Shown here piece after piece: positions 9,451-17,856 of a DNA stretch of 64,000 nt. The stretch comes from an uncultured Lachnospiraceae bacterium. GTDB lineage: Bacteria > Bacillota > Clostridia > Lachnospirales > Lachnospiraceae. The notes under the pieces were generated by a model. That model worked only from the letters and a program-made list of their open reading frames with translations, did not search any database and was not told where the DNA came from. Every line of letters begins with the position of its first letter. Position 1 is the stretch's first letter. Position numbers and translations under genes: made by a program. The DNA lies in assembly GCA_910579495.1 (NCBI GenBank), contig CAJTVD010000003.1, positions 22,136 to 86,135 of the forward strand. The letters are read 5' to 3'.

Positions 9451-11224
9451 ACTCCTCCCTGCCAAGGAACGGATACATATCATCTATCGCTGCAGACACA
9501 ATCCTGCCATCCGGCAACACCTTTGAAGAAACCTTCGGCTCAAAATTCTGCCCAGGGTCAACCACCGCCTCACAGACCACAGGGCCTTCTCCTTCCAACA
9601 CCCGGCCAAGCTTCTCCCCAATTCCTGCCAGGGAATCAATACGTACATATGGTATCCCATAAGCAAAAGCGATCTTTTCCATATCCGGGAAGCTTATGCC
9701 ATTCCCGTCACAAACCCCCACCAAAGGAGGGGAAAATAAATTTTCCTGGGTCTGCCTGATGGAATGGTATCCATTGTTGTTTAAATAGATAATCTTTATA
9801 TTCATTTGATGATATACTACCGTCTGAAGCTCCTGCAGGTTCATCTGGAAGCTCCCATCCCCATCTATACAGATAATCTGTTGGTTATTTCGTGCGATAC
9901 ATGCCCCAATAGCCGCCGGGAAACCATATCCCATAGCGGCACATCCCGAATTGGTGAAAAGTCTCTGCCCAGCTTTGATTATTGCTGCCTGAAAAGTAAT
10001 CACACAGGCACTTCCATTTCCGCATACCACCTCTGCCCCAGGATGAAGTCTTTCAAAAAGCTCCTTCATAAATGCATATGGGTTCAAAGGAGCCTCCTTC
10101 TGATAATATTGCGGCAGGACAGCAGGATATTTTTGATTGACACCTTGAGCCCAGGAGAGCCATCTTCTATGTGCCTTTGGCCCAGCCGTATATTCCATAT
10201 CCGCCAATGATGCCATCACGGCCTTAACATCCGCCCAAATTGGCATATCAGCCTTAACCGTCGGTTTTTCCAGTTCATTCCGGTCAATATCCACAACAAT
10301 CTTATAGGCATCCTTTGCAAAGTCCTGGTAATTATAGCTGACCATACGAATGTTCATCCGGCATCCCAGGACAAGTAAAAGATCGCAATTCTGCACTACA
10401 AAATTCCCGCCTCTCGTCCCTACCGTGCCTGGCCTCCCACAATTTAGCGGGTGGCCATCACAGAGAATATCGTGGGCATTCCAGGCAGTCAGTACAGGGA
10501 TCTGCAATTTATCAATTAACTGCAGAAATTCTTTATGAGCACCGGCCAGGCGGATTCCTGTCCCAGCAAGAATCGCCGGCTTTCCCGCCATGGAAATTTT
10601 CTCCAGGATCTGTTTTGTCAGGCTAGTATCATAAACCGGTTCTTCTGCCCCCGCCAGTTCTTCCGGATGAAACCCCTCCAGGTTCTCCGCTTCCACCACG
10701 GCAGCCTGCACATCCAGGGGAATATCCAGCCAAACAGGGCCCCCTCTGCCATTTTGGCATAAGTACAGGGCTTTTTCCAGGTGATACCGAATTTCTTGTG
10801 GCTCTGTAAGCATATGGGCATATTTGGCCATATGCTTTACACTATCCACAATGTTAAATTCCTGGTCCCCTAATTGACGTAAGGGTACCTTGGTTGCCGA
10901 AAGGGTAGTTTCCCTTTTCACCTGGCCGGAAACCACAAACATCGGAATAGAATCCACCCAGCCGCCTAAAACACCAGTGATTGCATTGGTCCCTCCGGGG
11001 CCGCTGGTCACGCATACTGCCGCAAGCCTGCCTGACAGCCTGGTATAGCCTTCCGCCGCCATGGCACATGCCTGTTCATGATGGTTATAAACACATGTAA
11101 GGCCTTCTTTATGGCCCAATGCATCATTTAAATGCATGGCACCGCCGCCAGTTACGGTAAATACATGCCCCACTCCATGATTTACAAAAAAATCTGCAAT
11201 ATAATCAGCTATCTTACTCTTCAT
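9428..11224 (-). CDS. acetolactate synthase-like thiamine pyrophosphate enzyme
   Basis: The 598-residue protein has all three domains of the IlvB/acetohydroxyacid synthase family. The N-terminal pyrimidine-binding domain carries catalytic Glu50 in YNHHEQACAM. A central domain follows, and the C-terminal domain has the TPP/Mg site GDGSF (455) to NNN (484). Such enzymes decarboxylate a 2-keto acid and condense the two-carbon unit with an acceptor, or perform a related carboligation. There is no small regulatory subunit nearby and the gene sits with an aldolase and a HAD phosphatase, so a role in making a special sugar or acyl group is more likely than branched-chain amino acid synthesis. ATG overlaps the upstream stop (ATGA). 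Confidence 0.88.
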   Translation of the reverse strand: MKSKIADYIADFFVNHGVGHVFTVTGGGAMHLNDALGHKEGLTCVYNHHEQACAMAAEGYTRLSGRLAAVCVTSGPGGTNAITGVLGGWVDSIPMFVVSGQVKRETTLSATKVPLRQLGDQEFNIVDSVKHMAKYAHMLTEPQEIRYHLEKALYLCQNGRGGPVWLDIPLDVQAAVVEAENLEGFHPEELAGAEEPVYDTSLTKQILEKISMAGKPAILAGTGIRLAGAHKEFLQLIDKLQIPVLTAWNAHDILCDGHPLNCGRPGTVGTRGGNFVVQNCDLLLVLGCRMNIRMVSYNYQDFAKDAYKIVVDIDRNELEKPTVKADMPIWADVKAVMASLADMEYTAGPKAHRRWLSWAQGVNQKYPAVLPQYYQKEAPLNPYAFMKELFERLHPGAEVVCGNGSACVITFQAAIIKAGQRLFTNSGCAAMGYGFPAAIGACIARNNQQIICIDGDGSFQMNLQELQTVVYHQMNIKIIYLNNNGYHSIRQTQENLFSPPLVGVCDGNGISFPDMEKIAFAYGIPYVRIDSLAGIGEKLGRVLEGEGPVVCEAVVDPGQNFEPKVSSKVLPDGRIVSAAIDDMYPFLGREEYESNRYQ

Positions 11225-11883
11225 GCTAATCCCCTCAGTATTATTTCTGCTATATCCTCTGGATGCGCTGCACAGCCATCGGCATGATATCCAATCACAT
11301 CTTCCTGGTCTTTAAAACCAAATCCGTATGTTACGCCTATAAACCCCATACCTAGTTCTTCCGCCCCAACAGCATCATTATCGCTGTCGCCAACCATTAC
11401 CGCCTGGGAATAATCATGAATCCCCAAATCATTCAGGCATTTTTCTATAATATCTTTTTTCTTCAGCTTATTTTGGTTATCCGCGCCATAAAGGATATCT
11501 GTATACCTGTGGAATCCAAAGTGTTCCAATATCCTGCGGGCATAATCCTGTCTCTTATATGTGGCAACTGCCAGCAAAATCCCATTGCCCTTTAGCTTCT
11601 CAAAGACCTGGTAAATCCCCTCATAAGGAGCTGCTTTCAGTAAATCCTCGTCTTTATACCGCCTTCTGAATATATCTGCAAGCTGTTGCGCCTCTTCCTT
11701 TTTCATCCCATAATGCCGGACAAAGGAATTCTGTACAGGCGGCCCTATAAAGGCCTTCAATTCCTCTTCCCCAAGGGGCGGCAGCCCCCAGGTATTTATT
11801 GCATACTTTACCGCTGACATTACGCCTTCTGCAGTATCCAGCAAAGTTCCGTCCACGTCAAACACTGCTGCTTTCCATCCCAT
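11221..11883 (-). CDS. HAD superfamily hydrolase (phosphatase, Gph-like)
   Basis: The 220-residue protein starts MGWKAAVFDVDGTLLDT; Asp9 and Asp11 form the catalytic motif I. VATYK (motif II region), then a late lysine stretch and MVGDSDNDAVGA (motif IV) complete the fold, with a small alpha-helical cap after motif I. It probably removes phosphate from a small sugar-phosphate or keto-acid phosphate made by the adjacent aldolase or TPP enzyme. ATG 11883 is preferred over ATG 11889 because AGGAG is eight bases before it; both overlap or abut the upstream stop. Confidence 0.88.
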   Translation of the reverse strand: MGWKAAVFDVDGTLLDTAEGVMSAVKYAINTWGLPPLGEEELKAFIGPPVQNSFVRHYGMKKEEAQQLADIFRRRYKDEDLLKAAPYEGIYQVFEKLKGNGILLAVATYKRQDYARRILEHFGFHRYTDILYGADNQNKLKKKDIIEKCLNDLGIHDYSQAVMVGDSDNDAVGAEELGMGFIGVTYGFGFKDQEDVIGYHADGCAAHPEDIAEIILRGLA

Positions 11884-11885
11884 GA

Positions 11886-13499
11886 TCATTTCTCCTGCAC
11901 TTCATCCTGATAGTATGTCCTGGTTAAAAAAGAGATTGCCGGGCAATCCGTTCTTTTTAAATAGTCCTTAACATATTGATTCAGCGAATACGCTTTTCTT
12001 TTGGCAAACCAATACTCCATGTCCGCATTGGCATAATTGTCTTCCTGGGGGGAATATCCGTCCAGCCCTGCGCAGACAATGGACGCCACCTTCATTTCCG
12101 CCAATACTTTCAGCAGCATAACAAAAGAATTGTCCATAAATTCAGCCTTTTCATCCAACAATGCTTCATTATTCAAAACAAATGAAAACTGCTCCGCTGT
12201 TTTGGTCACATTAGAAGTTGCGATCACCTGAATATTCCTGTTTTTGCTCTCTTTCAATGCATTATTCAGCCGTATGTATCTTCTGGAATTGCTTAGAAAT
12301 ACATACCTGACTGAAATGTCATCCGGTACAAAATTGATTGCGATAGGTACCGTTTCCCCCTCTTCCTCCATAAAACGCTTTATGGCGCCCGCCTCTTCCT
12401 TTATTGATTTTCCCGGGCCTAACAAGAGTATCTTCTTCCCCTGCAAAAGCAGGCGCAGTTTTTCCTTGCTCTTGCTGTCATCGCATTCTGTTTTCTGATA
12501 CCTGCAATAGAGTTCCTCCAGATATTCCTGATCATACAATAATTTCTTATCCGGTGTTATCCTGTCCAGGATCTCATTAATAGATTTAATAGACAGGGTA
12601 TGCTTATTTAACAGCCTCTGCACATAATTAGGGTGGCATTTGTTTGACGCTGCCAGATAAAAAAGCAGGTTATATCCCCAAGGTGTCTGTTGGTAAATCT
12701 TCATGATATTTCCATCAATGGCTTCTATTAACTGATTAACATCATATCTTCTGCCAAAACGCTCATTCATATGCATTGCCAAAAGCTCTGTGGGCGCGTT
12801 TCCTGCACTTTTTCCCATCCCATAAAGGCTGCCATCCACCAGCATGAATCTTGTATTGGCCTTTTTTAACATCTCAATACAATTAGAGAAAGCTAACTGA
12901 AAATTGTTATGGGAATGATACCCAATCCCGATTTCAGGGAGAAGATGCTTGTCCATTAAATCAAAGTAATGCATCAGGTTATTCTGCTGCAGTAATCCAT
13001 AGGTGTCTACCATTGACACCGCATAGGGCTTTAGCTCATTTACCAGCCCAATCAATTCCATCAATTCCCCATCCGAATAACTGGTAATTGAAACTGCCTG
13101 GGTAAATACCTGATATCCAAGCCGCTTTAACTCTCCGCAAAAAGCAACCGCTTCTTTCATAAGATGCTTTTTGAAAATCACTCGGATGCCGTCAAGATAA
13201 CTTTCTTGGCAAGGCTGAATAAAAGGCAGCCCACAAGTCCCGTAATCAATCATACCAACGATCATGGCATCTTTGGAGTCAACCCTTCCATATATTTTCT
13301 GTACTGCGGAGGAATCCGGCATGATACTCCGGTTACAGTCAAATTCCCTGCGCTGGTCTAAAAAACCAACCTCAATAATATCTACCCCGCTGCTGACAAG
13401 CCTTTCAAATATACTGACCAAATTATCCTTTCCGAACTCCCAGTCATTCACATATCCGCCGTCGCGCAGGGTACAATCCAGTAATTTTATATGATCCAT
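11886..13499 (-). CDS. DRE-TIM aldolase (HMGL-like) fused to a C-terminal Rossmann-like domain
   Basis: The protein has 537 residues. Residues 1-330 are an HMGL/4-hydroxy-2-oxovalerate aldolase barrel: DCTLRDGG (8-15) is the DRE-TIM signature, GYHSHNNFQLA has the metal histidines, and DGSLYGMGKSAGNAPTE is the family motif. From about residue 350 a second domain begins with GKKILLLGPGKSI, a glycine-rich nucleotide-like loop, and runs another 180 residues; I cannot name it. The family makes or breaks C-C bonds next to a 2-keto acid. The HAD and TPP genes follow at once, which suggests a three-step route. ATG 13499 has GGGAG six bases upstream. Confidence 0.85.
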   Translation of the reverse strand: MDHIKLLDCTLRDGGYVNDWEFGKDNLVSIFERLVSSGVDIIEVGFLDQRREFDCNRSIMPDSSAVQKIYGRVDSKDAMIVGMIDYGTCGLPFIQPCQESYLDGIRVIFKKHLMKEAVAFCGELKRLGYQVFTQAVSITSYSDGELMELIGLVNELKPYAVSMVDTYGLLQQNNLMHYFDLMDKHLLPEIGIGYHSHNNFQLAFSNCIEMLKKANTRFMLVDGSLYGMGKSAGNAPTELLAMHMNERFGRRYDVNQLIEAIDGNIMKIYQQTPWGYNLLFYLAASNKCHPNYVQRLLNKHTLSIKSINEILDRITPDKKLLYDQEYLEELYCRYQKTECDDSKSKEKLRLLLQGKKILLLGPGKSIKEEAGAIKRFMEEEGETVPIAINFVPDDISVRYVFLSNSRRYIRLNNALKESKNRNIQVIATSNVTKTAEQFSFVLNNEALLDEKAEFMDNSFVMLLKVLAEMKVASIVCAGLDGYSPQEDNYANADMEYWFAKRKAYSLNQYVKDYLKRTDCPAISFLTRTYYQDEVQEK

Positions 13500-13521
13500 T
13501 GCCAACTCCCCCTGTAAAAAA

Positions 13522-15150
13522 TCACTTTTCATCAGGCAGTTTTATCACCAGAACCCCATCAATCACCCTCATGCTGCCTTTATCAGGATATAATGCCATC
13601 TCCGAAAATTCTTCTGTATTGGCAAGGCCCGCAAAATCCTCAATTTCTGCCAGGCGCAAATCATAACCATGAAAATACCTGCAAAAATCAGCAATATCGT
13701 TAGCTCTTTTTACAAAAGTACGTGGATCTGTGCCTCCCATATTATTCAGATAATCAAAATATGCCATTTCAGCAGGATAATTTTCCATCATAATGGTGAT
13801 ATGGTCGCTTCGCTGGGGTGTCTCATTAATCAGCGCCACTTTCATATGCGGGTCATATCCTTCAAACTCCTCCATCCGGTATAACAGCCTTAATGTATAA
13901 GAATAGGTGGCTTCATAATTTAATTGCTGCCTGAAATAAATTTCATTAACTGTCAGATAGCTCTTGTAAATAACCATGCAGACCATCAGATATACTATTG
14001 CCGCTATCGTGGTATAATATCTCCGCTTCTCTCCTCCCTTATGGACCATCCCCTTTTCCATCAATGTAATACACATAAAATATGGCATTGCATAACCATA
14101 CTGCATCAAAATATGGGTCCGGTTTTGGCTGGCGACTGAAATCAAATTTGCCGCAAGGGGAATACAGCAAATAAAACCAATGGTTCCAATCCAATACCAT
14201 AAAGAATCTTTTTTCTCCAATCCCCTTCTTACCAAAATCCAGAGAATTACCCCTGTTAGCATAAGATTCAATATCGCTATGACAGGAGATTTTACAAAAA
14301 AGCCATTATAATAAAAGAAATAAATAAATTCATAATACGCAACCGCAAGTATTTTTAATACATGGAAAAGGCCCTGGAATTCTCCCATAGAATCCAGCCC
14401 CTGGTATGGCGTAGCCCCATAACCAGTAACATTCTGGACAATCTTGTTTATAAGCAGATATATCACCAACGAAATTGCTGCCATAATTAAACAGGCAACA
14501 ATTTTTTTCAGTAATTCTTTTTCATCCTTCTTACCCTCGTATAATTCCAGCAGAAAATAAAGGAAAAGAACAGAAATGCCAAAACACCAAAACGCCTGAT
14601 AGCATCCACAGGCTAAAGTGAGCAATACAATCCCCAGCCAGTTTTGCAGCTTTCCCCTCTCCAAAATAAGCCAGACTCCCCACATTGCCAAAAACATACT
14701 GATGAAATAAACATCGGCAATATAAACATAAAGAAAAATATTTGCGGAAACAGGAAAAACACTTATTAACAGGCAGACCAATATGGTATTCAAATTTCTA
14801 TGGGTTTTCAGAATGGAAACCAGCACAACACATGCAGCAGCTGTTGCCAATGTAGATATGCTCCCCATGACAAAGGGTATACCTGCCATACTTCCACTGA
14901 CGCGGTCAAAAATTACTCCCGCCCATCTTCCATGCTGGATCTTCACCTCATCTGTATCCCCAACCAAAAGCCGGTTCACATCATCGTGATTTACAATTTC
15001 ATTTGTAAACATATACAAATGTGTCAAAAGCATAGAAATTACTGTACAAATAAATGCCAACCTTTGCTGGCTTCCAATGCCAGGGAAAAACACCCCACTC
15101 AATTTTTCCTCACCTGTCTGTTTATTTTCCCCCGTTTTCCAAATACTCAT
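13522..15150 (-). CDS. GtrII-type polytopic glucosyltransferase-like membrane protein
   Basis: The 542-residue protein has about ten or more transmembrane helices. The first outer loop carries NHDDVNRLL and QHGRWAG, the D-D and G-R pattern of the GtrII family (PF14264), which adds glucosyl side groups to polysaccharide from a lipid-linked donor. ATG 15150 is selected because GGAG lies six bases before it; the start overlaps the end of the CBS gene by 29 bases. A soluble C-terminal tail of about 120 residues follows the last helix. The acceptor is unknown. Confidence 0.82.
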   Translation of the reverse strand: MSIWKTGENKQTGEEKLSGVFFPGIGSQQRLAFICTVISMLLTHLYMFTNEIVNHDDVNRLLVGDTDEVKIQHGRWAGVIFDRVSGSMAGIPFVMGSISTLATAAACVVLVSILKTHRNLNTILVCLLISVFPVSANIFLYVYIADVYFISMFLAMWGVWLILERGKLQNWLGIVLLTLACGCYQAFWCFGISVLFLYFLLELYEGKKDEKELLKKIVACLIMAAISLVIYLLINKIVQNVTGYGATPYQGLDSMGEFQGLFHVLKILAVAYYEFIYFFYYNGFFVKSPVIAILNLMLTGVILWILVRRGLEKKDSLWYWIGTIGFICCIPLAANLISVASQNRTHILMQYGYAMPYFMCITLMEKGMVHKGGEKRRYYTTIAAIVYLMVCMVIYKSYLTVNEIYFRQQLNYEATYSYTLRLLYRMEEFEGYDPHMKVALINETPQRSDHITIMMENYPAEMAYFDYLNNMGGTDPRTFVKRANDIADFCRYFHGYDLRLAEIEDFAGLANTEEFSEMALYPDKGSMRVIDGVLVIKLPDEK

Positions 15151-15481
15151 AAATGTCTCCAATCGTGATGAAGTCAATTAATTCATTATCCTCATTAATA
15201 ACTGGCAGAAGGCTGATCAGTGTCTTCTTAAAAATCGGGTACGCCTTGGCCAGATCCCTTTTATATAAGTGTAAAAAGGAGCTTCGGATGACCTGGTTTA
15301 CCGGCGTGTACAAACCTATCCCCGCTGACAAAGCCCGCAAAATATCCCCCTGGCTTACTACGCCAATTACTTTATTGGATGAGCTTGTTACAATTGCCAC
15401 TCTATTATTATAGCTTTCAAACTGTTCCAATACTTCTTTTATTGTATATTTTTCACTAACACAATACCGTTCTACATTCAT
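15122..15481 (-). CDS. stand-alone tandem CBS-domain protein
   Basis: This 119-residue protein consists only of two CBS repeats: the first ends VIGVVSQGDILRAL, the second ends ELIDFITIGDIYEYL. CBS pairs bind adenosyl nucleotides and regulate partners. In Campylobacter PtmE such a pair is fused to a nucleotidyltransferase that activates GlcN-1-P for legionaminic acid. Here the catalytic half is absent and no frame for it follows. It may act in trans on NeuC or another enzyme, or be a relic. GGAGGAAT before ATG is a good ribosome site. It lies 79 bases after neuC. Confidence 0.8.
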   Translation of the reverse strand: MNVERYCVSEKYTIKEVLEQFESYNNRVAIVTSSSNKVIGVVSQGDILRALSAGIGLYTPVNQVIRSSFLHLYKRDLAKAYPIFKKTLISLLPVINEDNELIDFITIGDIYEYLENGGK

Positions 15482-15560
15482 TTTTATTCCTCCGCATCCC
15501 CACCCAAACCATGCCTGCTGCCCTGCACCAACTCATACCATATATCTTCTCTGTATTGTC

Positions 15561-16703
15561 TTAATAGGTAAGTTTTTTCACCAATAATTTTTGGTCTATA
15601 GGCGTGTGGATCAATAAATCCAATATTCTCTCCGAAGAATGGCCATCTCCATATGGATTTACACATTCCCTGTCCAGGTACTCCCGGAATTCCCCACTTA
15701 ATGCTTTTTTTATCGCCAAAGTAACCGCATTTTCTTCAAAAGGGACATCTATCACATTAATCCCTCGATATCTCAAATTCTGCCTTCTTCCAATATTGAC
15801 TGCCGGAACCTTAAAAGTCGGTGCCTCTAAAAGCCCTGAGCTGGAATTTCCTACAATACATTGTGCATTTTTCAGCAACCCCAGGTAAATCTCCCTCTTC
15901 AGGTTTGCATACATATAGTACTCACCTTTGCGGTACTCATAAATAGCCCGTTTTACGCCGTTAGAACCAGCGTCATTATTGGGTAGGATAATTACTTTCG
16001 GAAGCGGGAAGTGATTCAGGGCTTTAACAAAAATCTCCGCTTGCTTTTCTGCCTTATCTGCCTCTTCCGTAACCGGGTGCATCACTCCCAGCAAATATCC
16101 CTGTTGCAGGTGAATACACAGTTCATTTTCAATATCCGCCAATTCCGTATATTGCGCTGCTACCATTTCATCGATCTGCGGCGCACCTACATTATGCACA
16201 CGAAACCTCTCCTCCCCCAGCTTAATTAGGCGGTCCGCCGCATCCTGGTTGGAGGCAAAATGAAGGTGGATCAGCTTCCCTATAGCATGCCTTGCCATAT
16301 TATCAATATTGCCAGAAACTTCGCCTGCCTGAATATGCGCTACGGGTGTGTAAGTATATGCCCCTGCAATCGCCCCAATCAGCTGTTCTCCCCGGTCTCC
16401 TGCCAGCAAGATCCAATCCGGTTTTTCATTTTCTATAATATCTGGCATTGCAGACAAAAAAATCCCCAAAGACTTAGCCTGTGTCACATGGCTGTATCCA
16501 TCTAATGACATATGGACCTTGTAATCAATATGAAAACCGTCATTTTCGATTTCTTTATAAGAATTACCATATGCAGGTAATAAATGCATATTGGTGACTA
16601 CTAATACTGCCTTTATGCCATCTCTTTCTTTGATAAGCCTTAATATCGGCCGAATATAGCCCCATTCTCCCCGTGAACCGGTAATTATCATAATTTTCTT
16701 CAT
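15561..16703 (-). CDS. neuC: UDP-N-acetylglucosamine 2-epimerase, hydrolysing (NeuC/LegG type)
   Basis: The 380-residue protein begins MKKIMIITGSRGEWGYIRP, the family's first strand and loop. It has AGDRGEQL (about residue 97), HIQAGEVSG (about 117), RHAIGKLIHLHF and the C-terminal NSSSGLLEA. It converts UDP-GlcNAc to ManNAc and UDP (NeuC), or the 2,4-diacetamido analogue (LegG); sequence alone does not tell which. The start at 16703 has GGAG eight bases upstream and matches the usual family length. The longer frame to 16832 runs through the promoter and is rejected. The gene heads the minus-strand operon of region A. neuB and neuA are in a separate nearby operon. Confidence 0.88.
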   Translation of the reverse strand: MKKIMIITGSRGEWGYIRPILRLIKERDGIKAVLVVTNMHLLPAYGNSYKEIENDGFHIDYKVHMSLDGYSHVTQAKSLGIFLSAMPDIIENEKPDWILLAGDRGEQLIGAIAGAYTYTPVAHIQAGEVSGNIDNMARHAIGKLIHLHFASNQDAADRLIKLGEERFRVHNVGAPQIDEMVAAQYTELADIENELCIHLQQGYLLGVMHPVTEEADKAEKQAEIFVKALNHFPLPKVIILPNNDAGSNGVKRAIYEYRKGEYYMYANLKREIYLGLLKNAQCIVGNSSSGLLEAPTFKVPAVNIGRRQNLRYRGINVIDVPFEENAVTLAIKKALSGEFREYLDRECVNPYGDGHSSERILDLLIHTPIDQKLLVKKLTY

Positions 16704-16763
16704 GATCTTATCTCCAACTGCCCCTTCTTTTCTGCTCTGTGCCTTACAGAATGTCCAATTGTT

Positions 16764-16792
16764 ATTATATCCCAATGTCCCTTTTTCCGCAA
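16764..16792 (-). promoter_or_regulatory. sigma-A-type promoter of the neuC operon
   Basis: On the minus strand TTGCGG (16787-16792) and TATAAT (16764-16769) are separated by 17 bases. The spacer and flanks match the promoter in front of neuA (21205-21233) with only A/G transitions. Predicted start about 16757; neuC ATG is about 54 bases further. Confidence 0.75.
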
Positions 16793-16804
16793 TAAAAAAT
16801 CCTG

Positions 16805-16833
16805 TTGCTAAATAAGCATTTTTCTTGTACAAT
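16805..16833 (+). promoter_or_regulatory. promoter of the plus-strand deacetylase-GNAT pair
   Basis: TTGCTA (16805-16810) and TACAAT (16828-16833) are 17 bases apart. It is back to back with the neuC promoter, the two -35 boxes being 12 bases apart, so one regulator could govern both directions. Confidence 0.7.
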
Positions 16834-16894
16834 ATTGAACGTATACAGGCTATTCATTCATACTGGCAGAATTTATCAACCAAGGGGGAAAAAT

Positions 16895-17854
16895 TTGGAC
16901 AACTTATATATCGTAATGTACCATTACACACGAGATTTATCTCACAGCCGTTATCCCAATATTAAGGGATTGGATTTGCCATTGTTCCGGGAGCAAATAC
17001 AGTTTTTCAAAAAAAACTTTTCTATTGTTACCATGGAAGAAGCCATAGAAGCGTTTAAAGGGAACGCACCATTGCCTGAGAGGGCGCTTCTCTTAACTTT
17101 TGACGATGGGTATATTGATAACTATACCTGCGCTTTCCCAATCTTGGATGAAGAGAAAATACAAGGTTCTTTTTTCATTCCAGGAAAGTCTTTCACAACC
17201 CATCAATTACTGGATGTGAACAAAATACATTTTATTCTTGAAAGAGCCAGCAATGTCACTGAGTTGTTAGAAAATGTTTGCAAATTGATGAACCATTACC
17301 GTGGAAATGAGTTCTGTTTCCCTTCCAATGAAGAATTATACCAACACTATGCAAAACCAAATCGGTTTGACGGCAAGGAGATCCGTTTTATAAAGCAAAT
17401 GCTCCAGACGGTACTTCCAGACAGAGTAAGAGTTCCCATATTGAACGACTTGTTCCACAAATATGTTGATATTTCTGAAGAGAAATTGGCCTGCGAGCTT
17501 TATATGACTTATGAGCAAGTCCGCACCTTACACAGGCATGGCATGTATATTGGTGTTCATGGCTATGACCATTATTGGCTTGGAAATTTGCCCAAAGAAC
17601 AAATGCAGCAAGACATCTCAAAAGCATTAGATATTATGGATGAATTTATTGACCGGAAGCAATGGGTAATGAGCTACCCCTATGACAGTTTAAATACAGA
17701 TGTCACTGATTACATTAAAAGCAGGGGAGCCTGCCTTGGGTTCACGGCCCAAAAGGGAATCGCTAACCTCAGCTCCCATCCCCTGAAACTCCCCCGGCTG
17801 GATTGCAATGATTTTCCTCCCGTAAGTGAAAACTATCAAAGAAAGGATGCTTAA
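16895..17854 (+). CDS. polysaccharide deacetylase (NodB domain)
   Basis: This 319-residue protein has a full NodB metal site: LLLTFDDGYIDN (catalytic Asp and metal Asp), the H-x(3)-H pair in VHGYDHYW, and a later SYPYDSL. Carbohydrate esterase 4 enzymes remove N-acetyl groups from amino sugars. TTG at 16895 is the start because AAGGGGG lies six bases upstream and the promoter excludes the longer frame from 16805. No signal peptide is evident, so it probably acts in the cytoplasm on a sugar precursor rather than on the cell wall. The next gene follows after 2 bases. Confidence 0.85.
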   Translation: MDNLYIVMYHYTRDLSHSRYPNIKGLDLPLFREQIQFFKKNFSIVTMEEAIEAFKGNAPLPERALLLTFDDGYIDNYTCAFPILDEEKIQGSFFIPGKSFTTHQLLDVNKIHFILERASNVTELLENVCKLMNHYRGNEFCFPSNEELYQHYAKPNRFDGKEIRFIKQMLQTVLPDRVRVPILNDLFHKYVDISEEKLACELYMTYEQVRTLHRHGMYIGVHGYDHYWLGNLPKEQMQQDISKALDIMDEFIDRKQWVMSYPYDSLNTDVTDYIKSRGACLGFTAQKGIANLSSHPLKLPRLDCNDFPPVSENYQRKDA

Positions 17855-17856
17855 AA

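Noticed and set aside
16704..16832. Longer N-terminus for neuC
   Set aside because: It would run through the -35/-10 promoter and add residues not found in the family.
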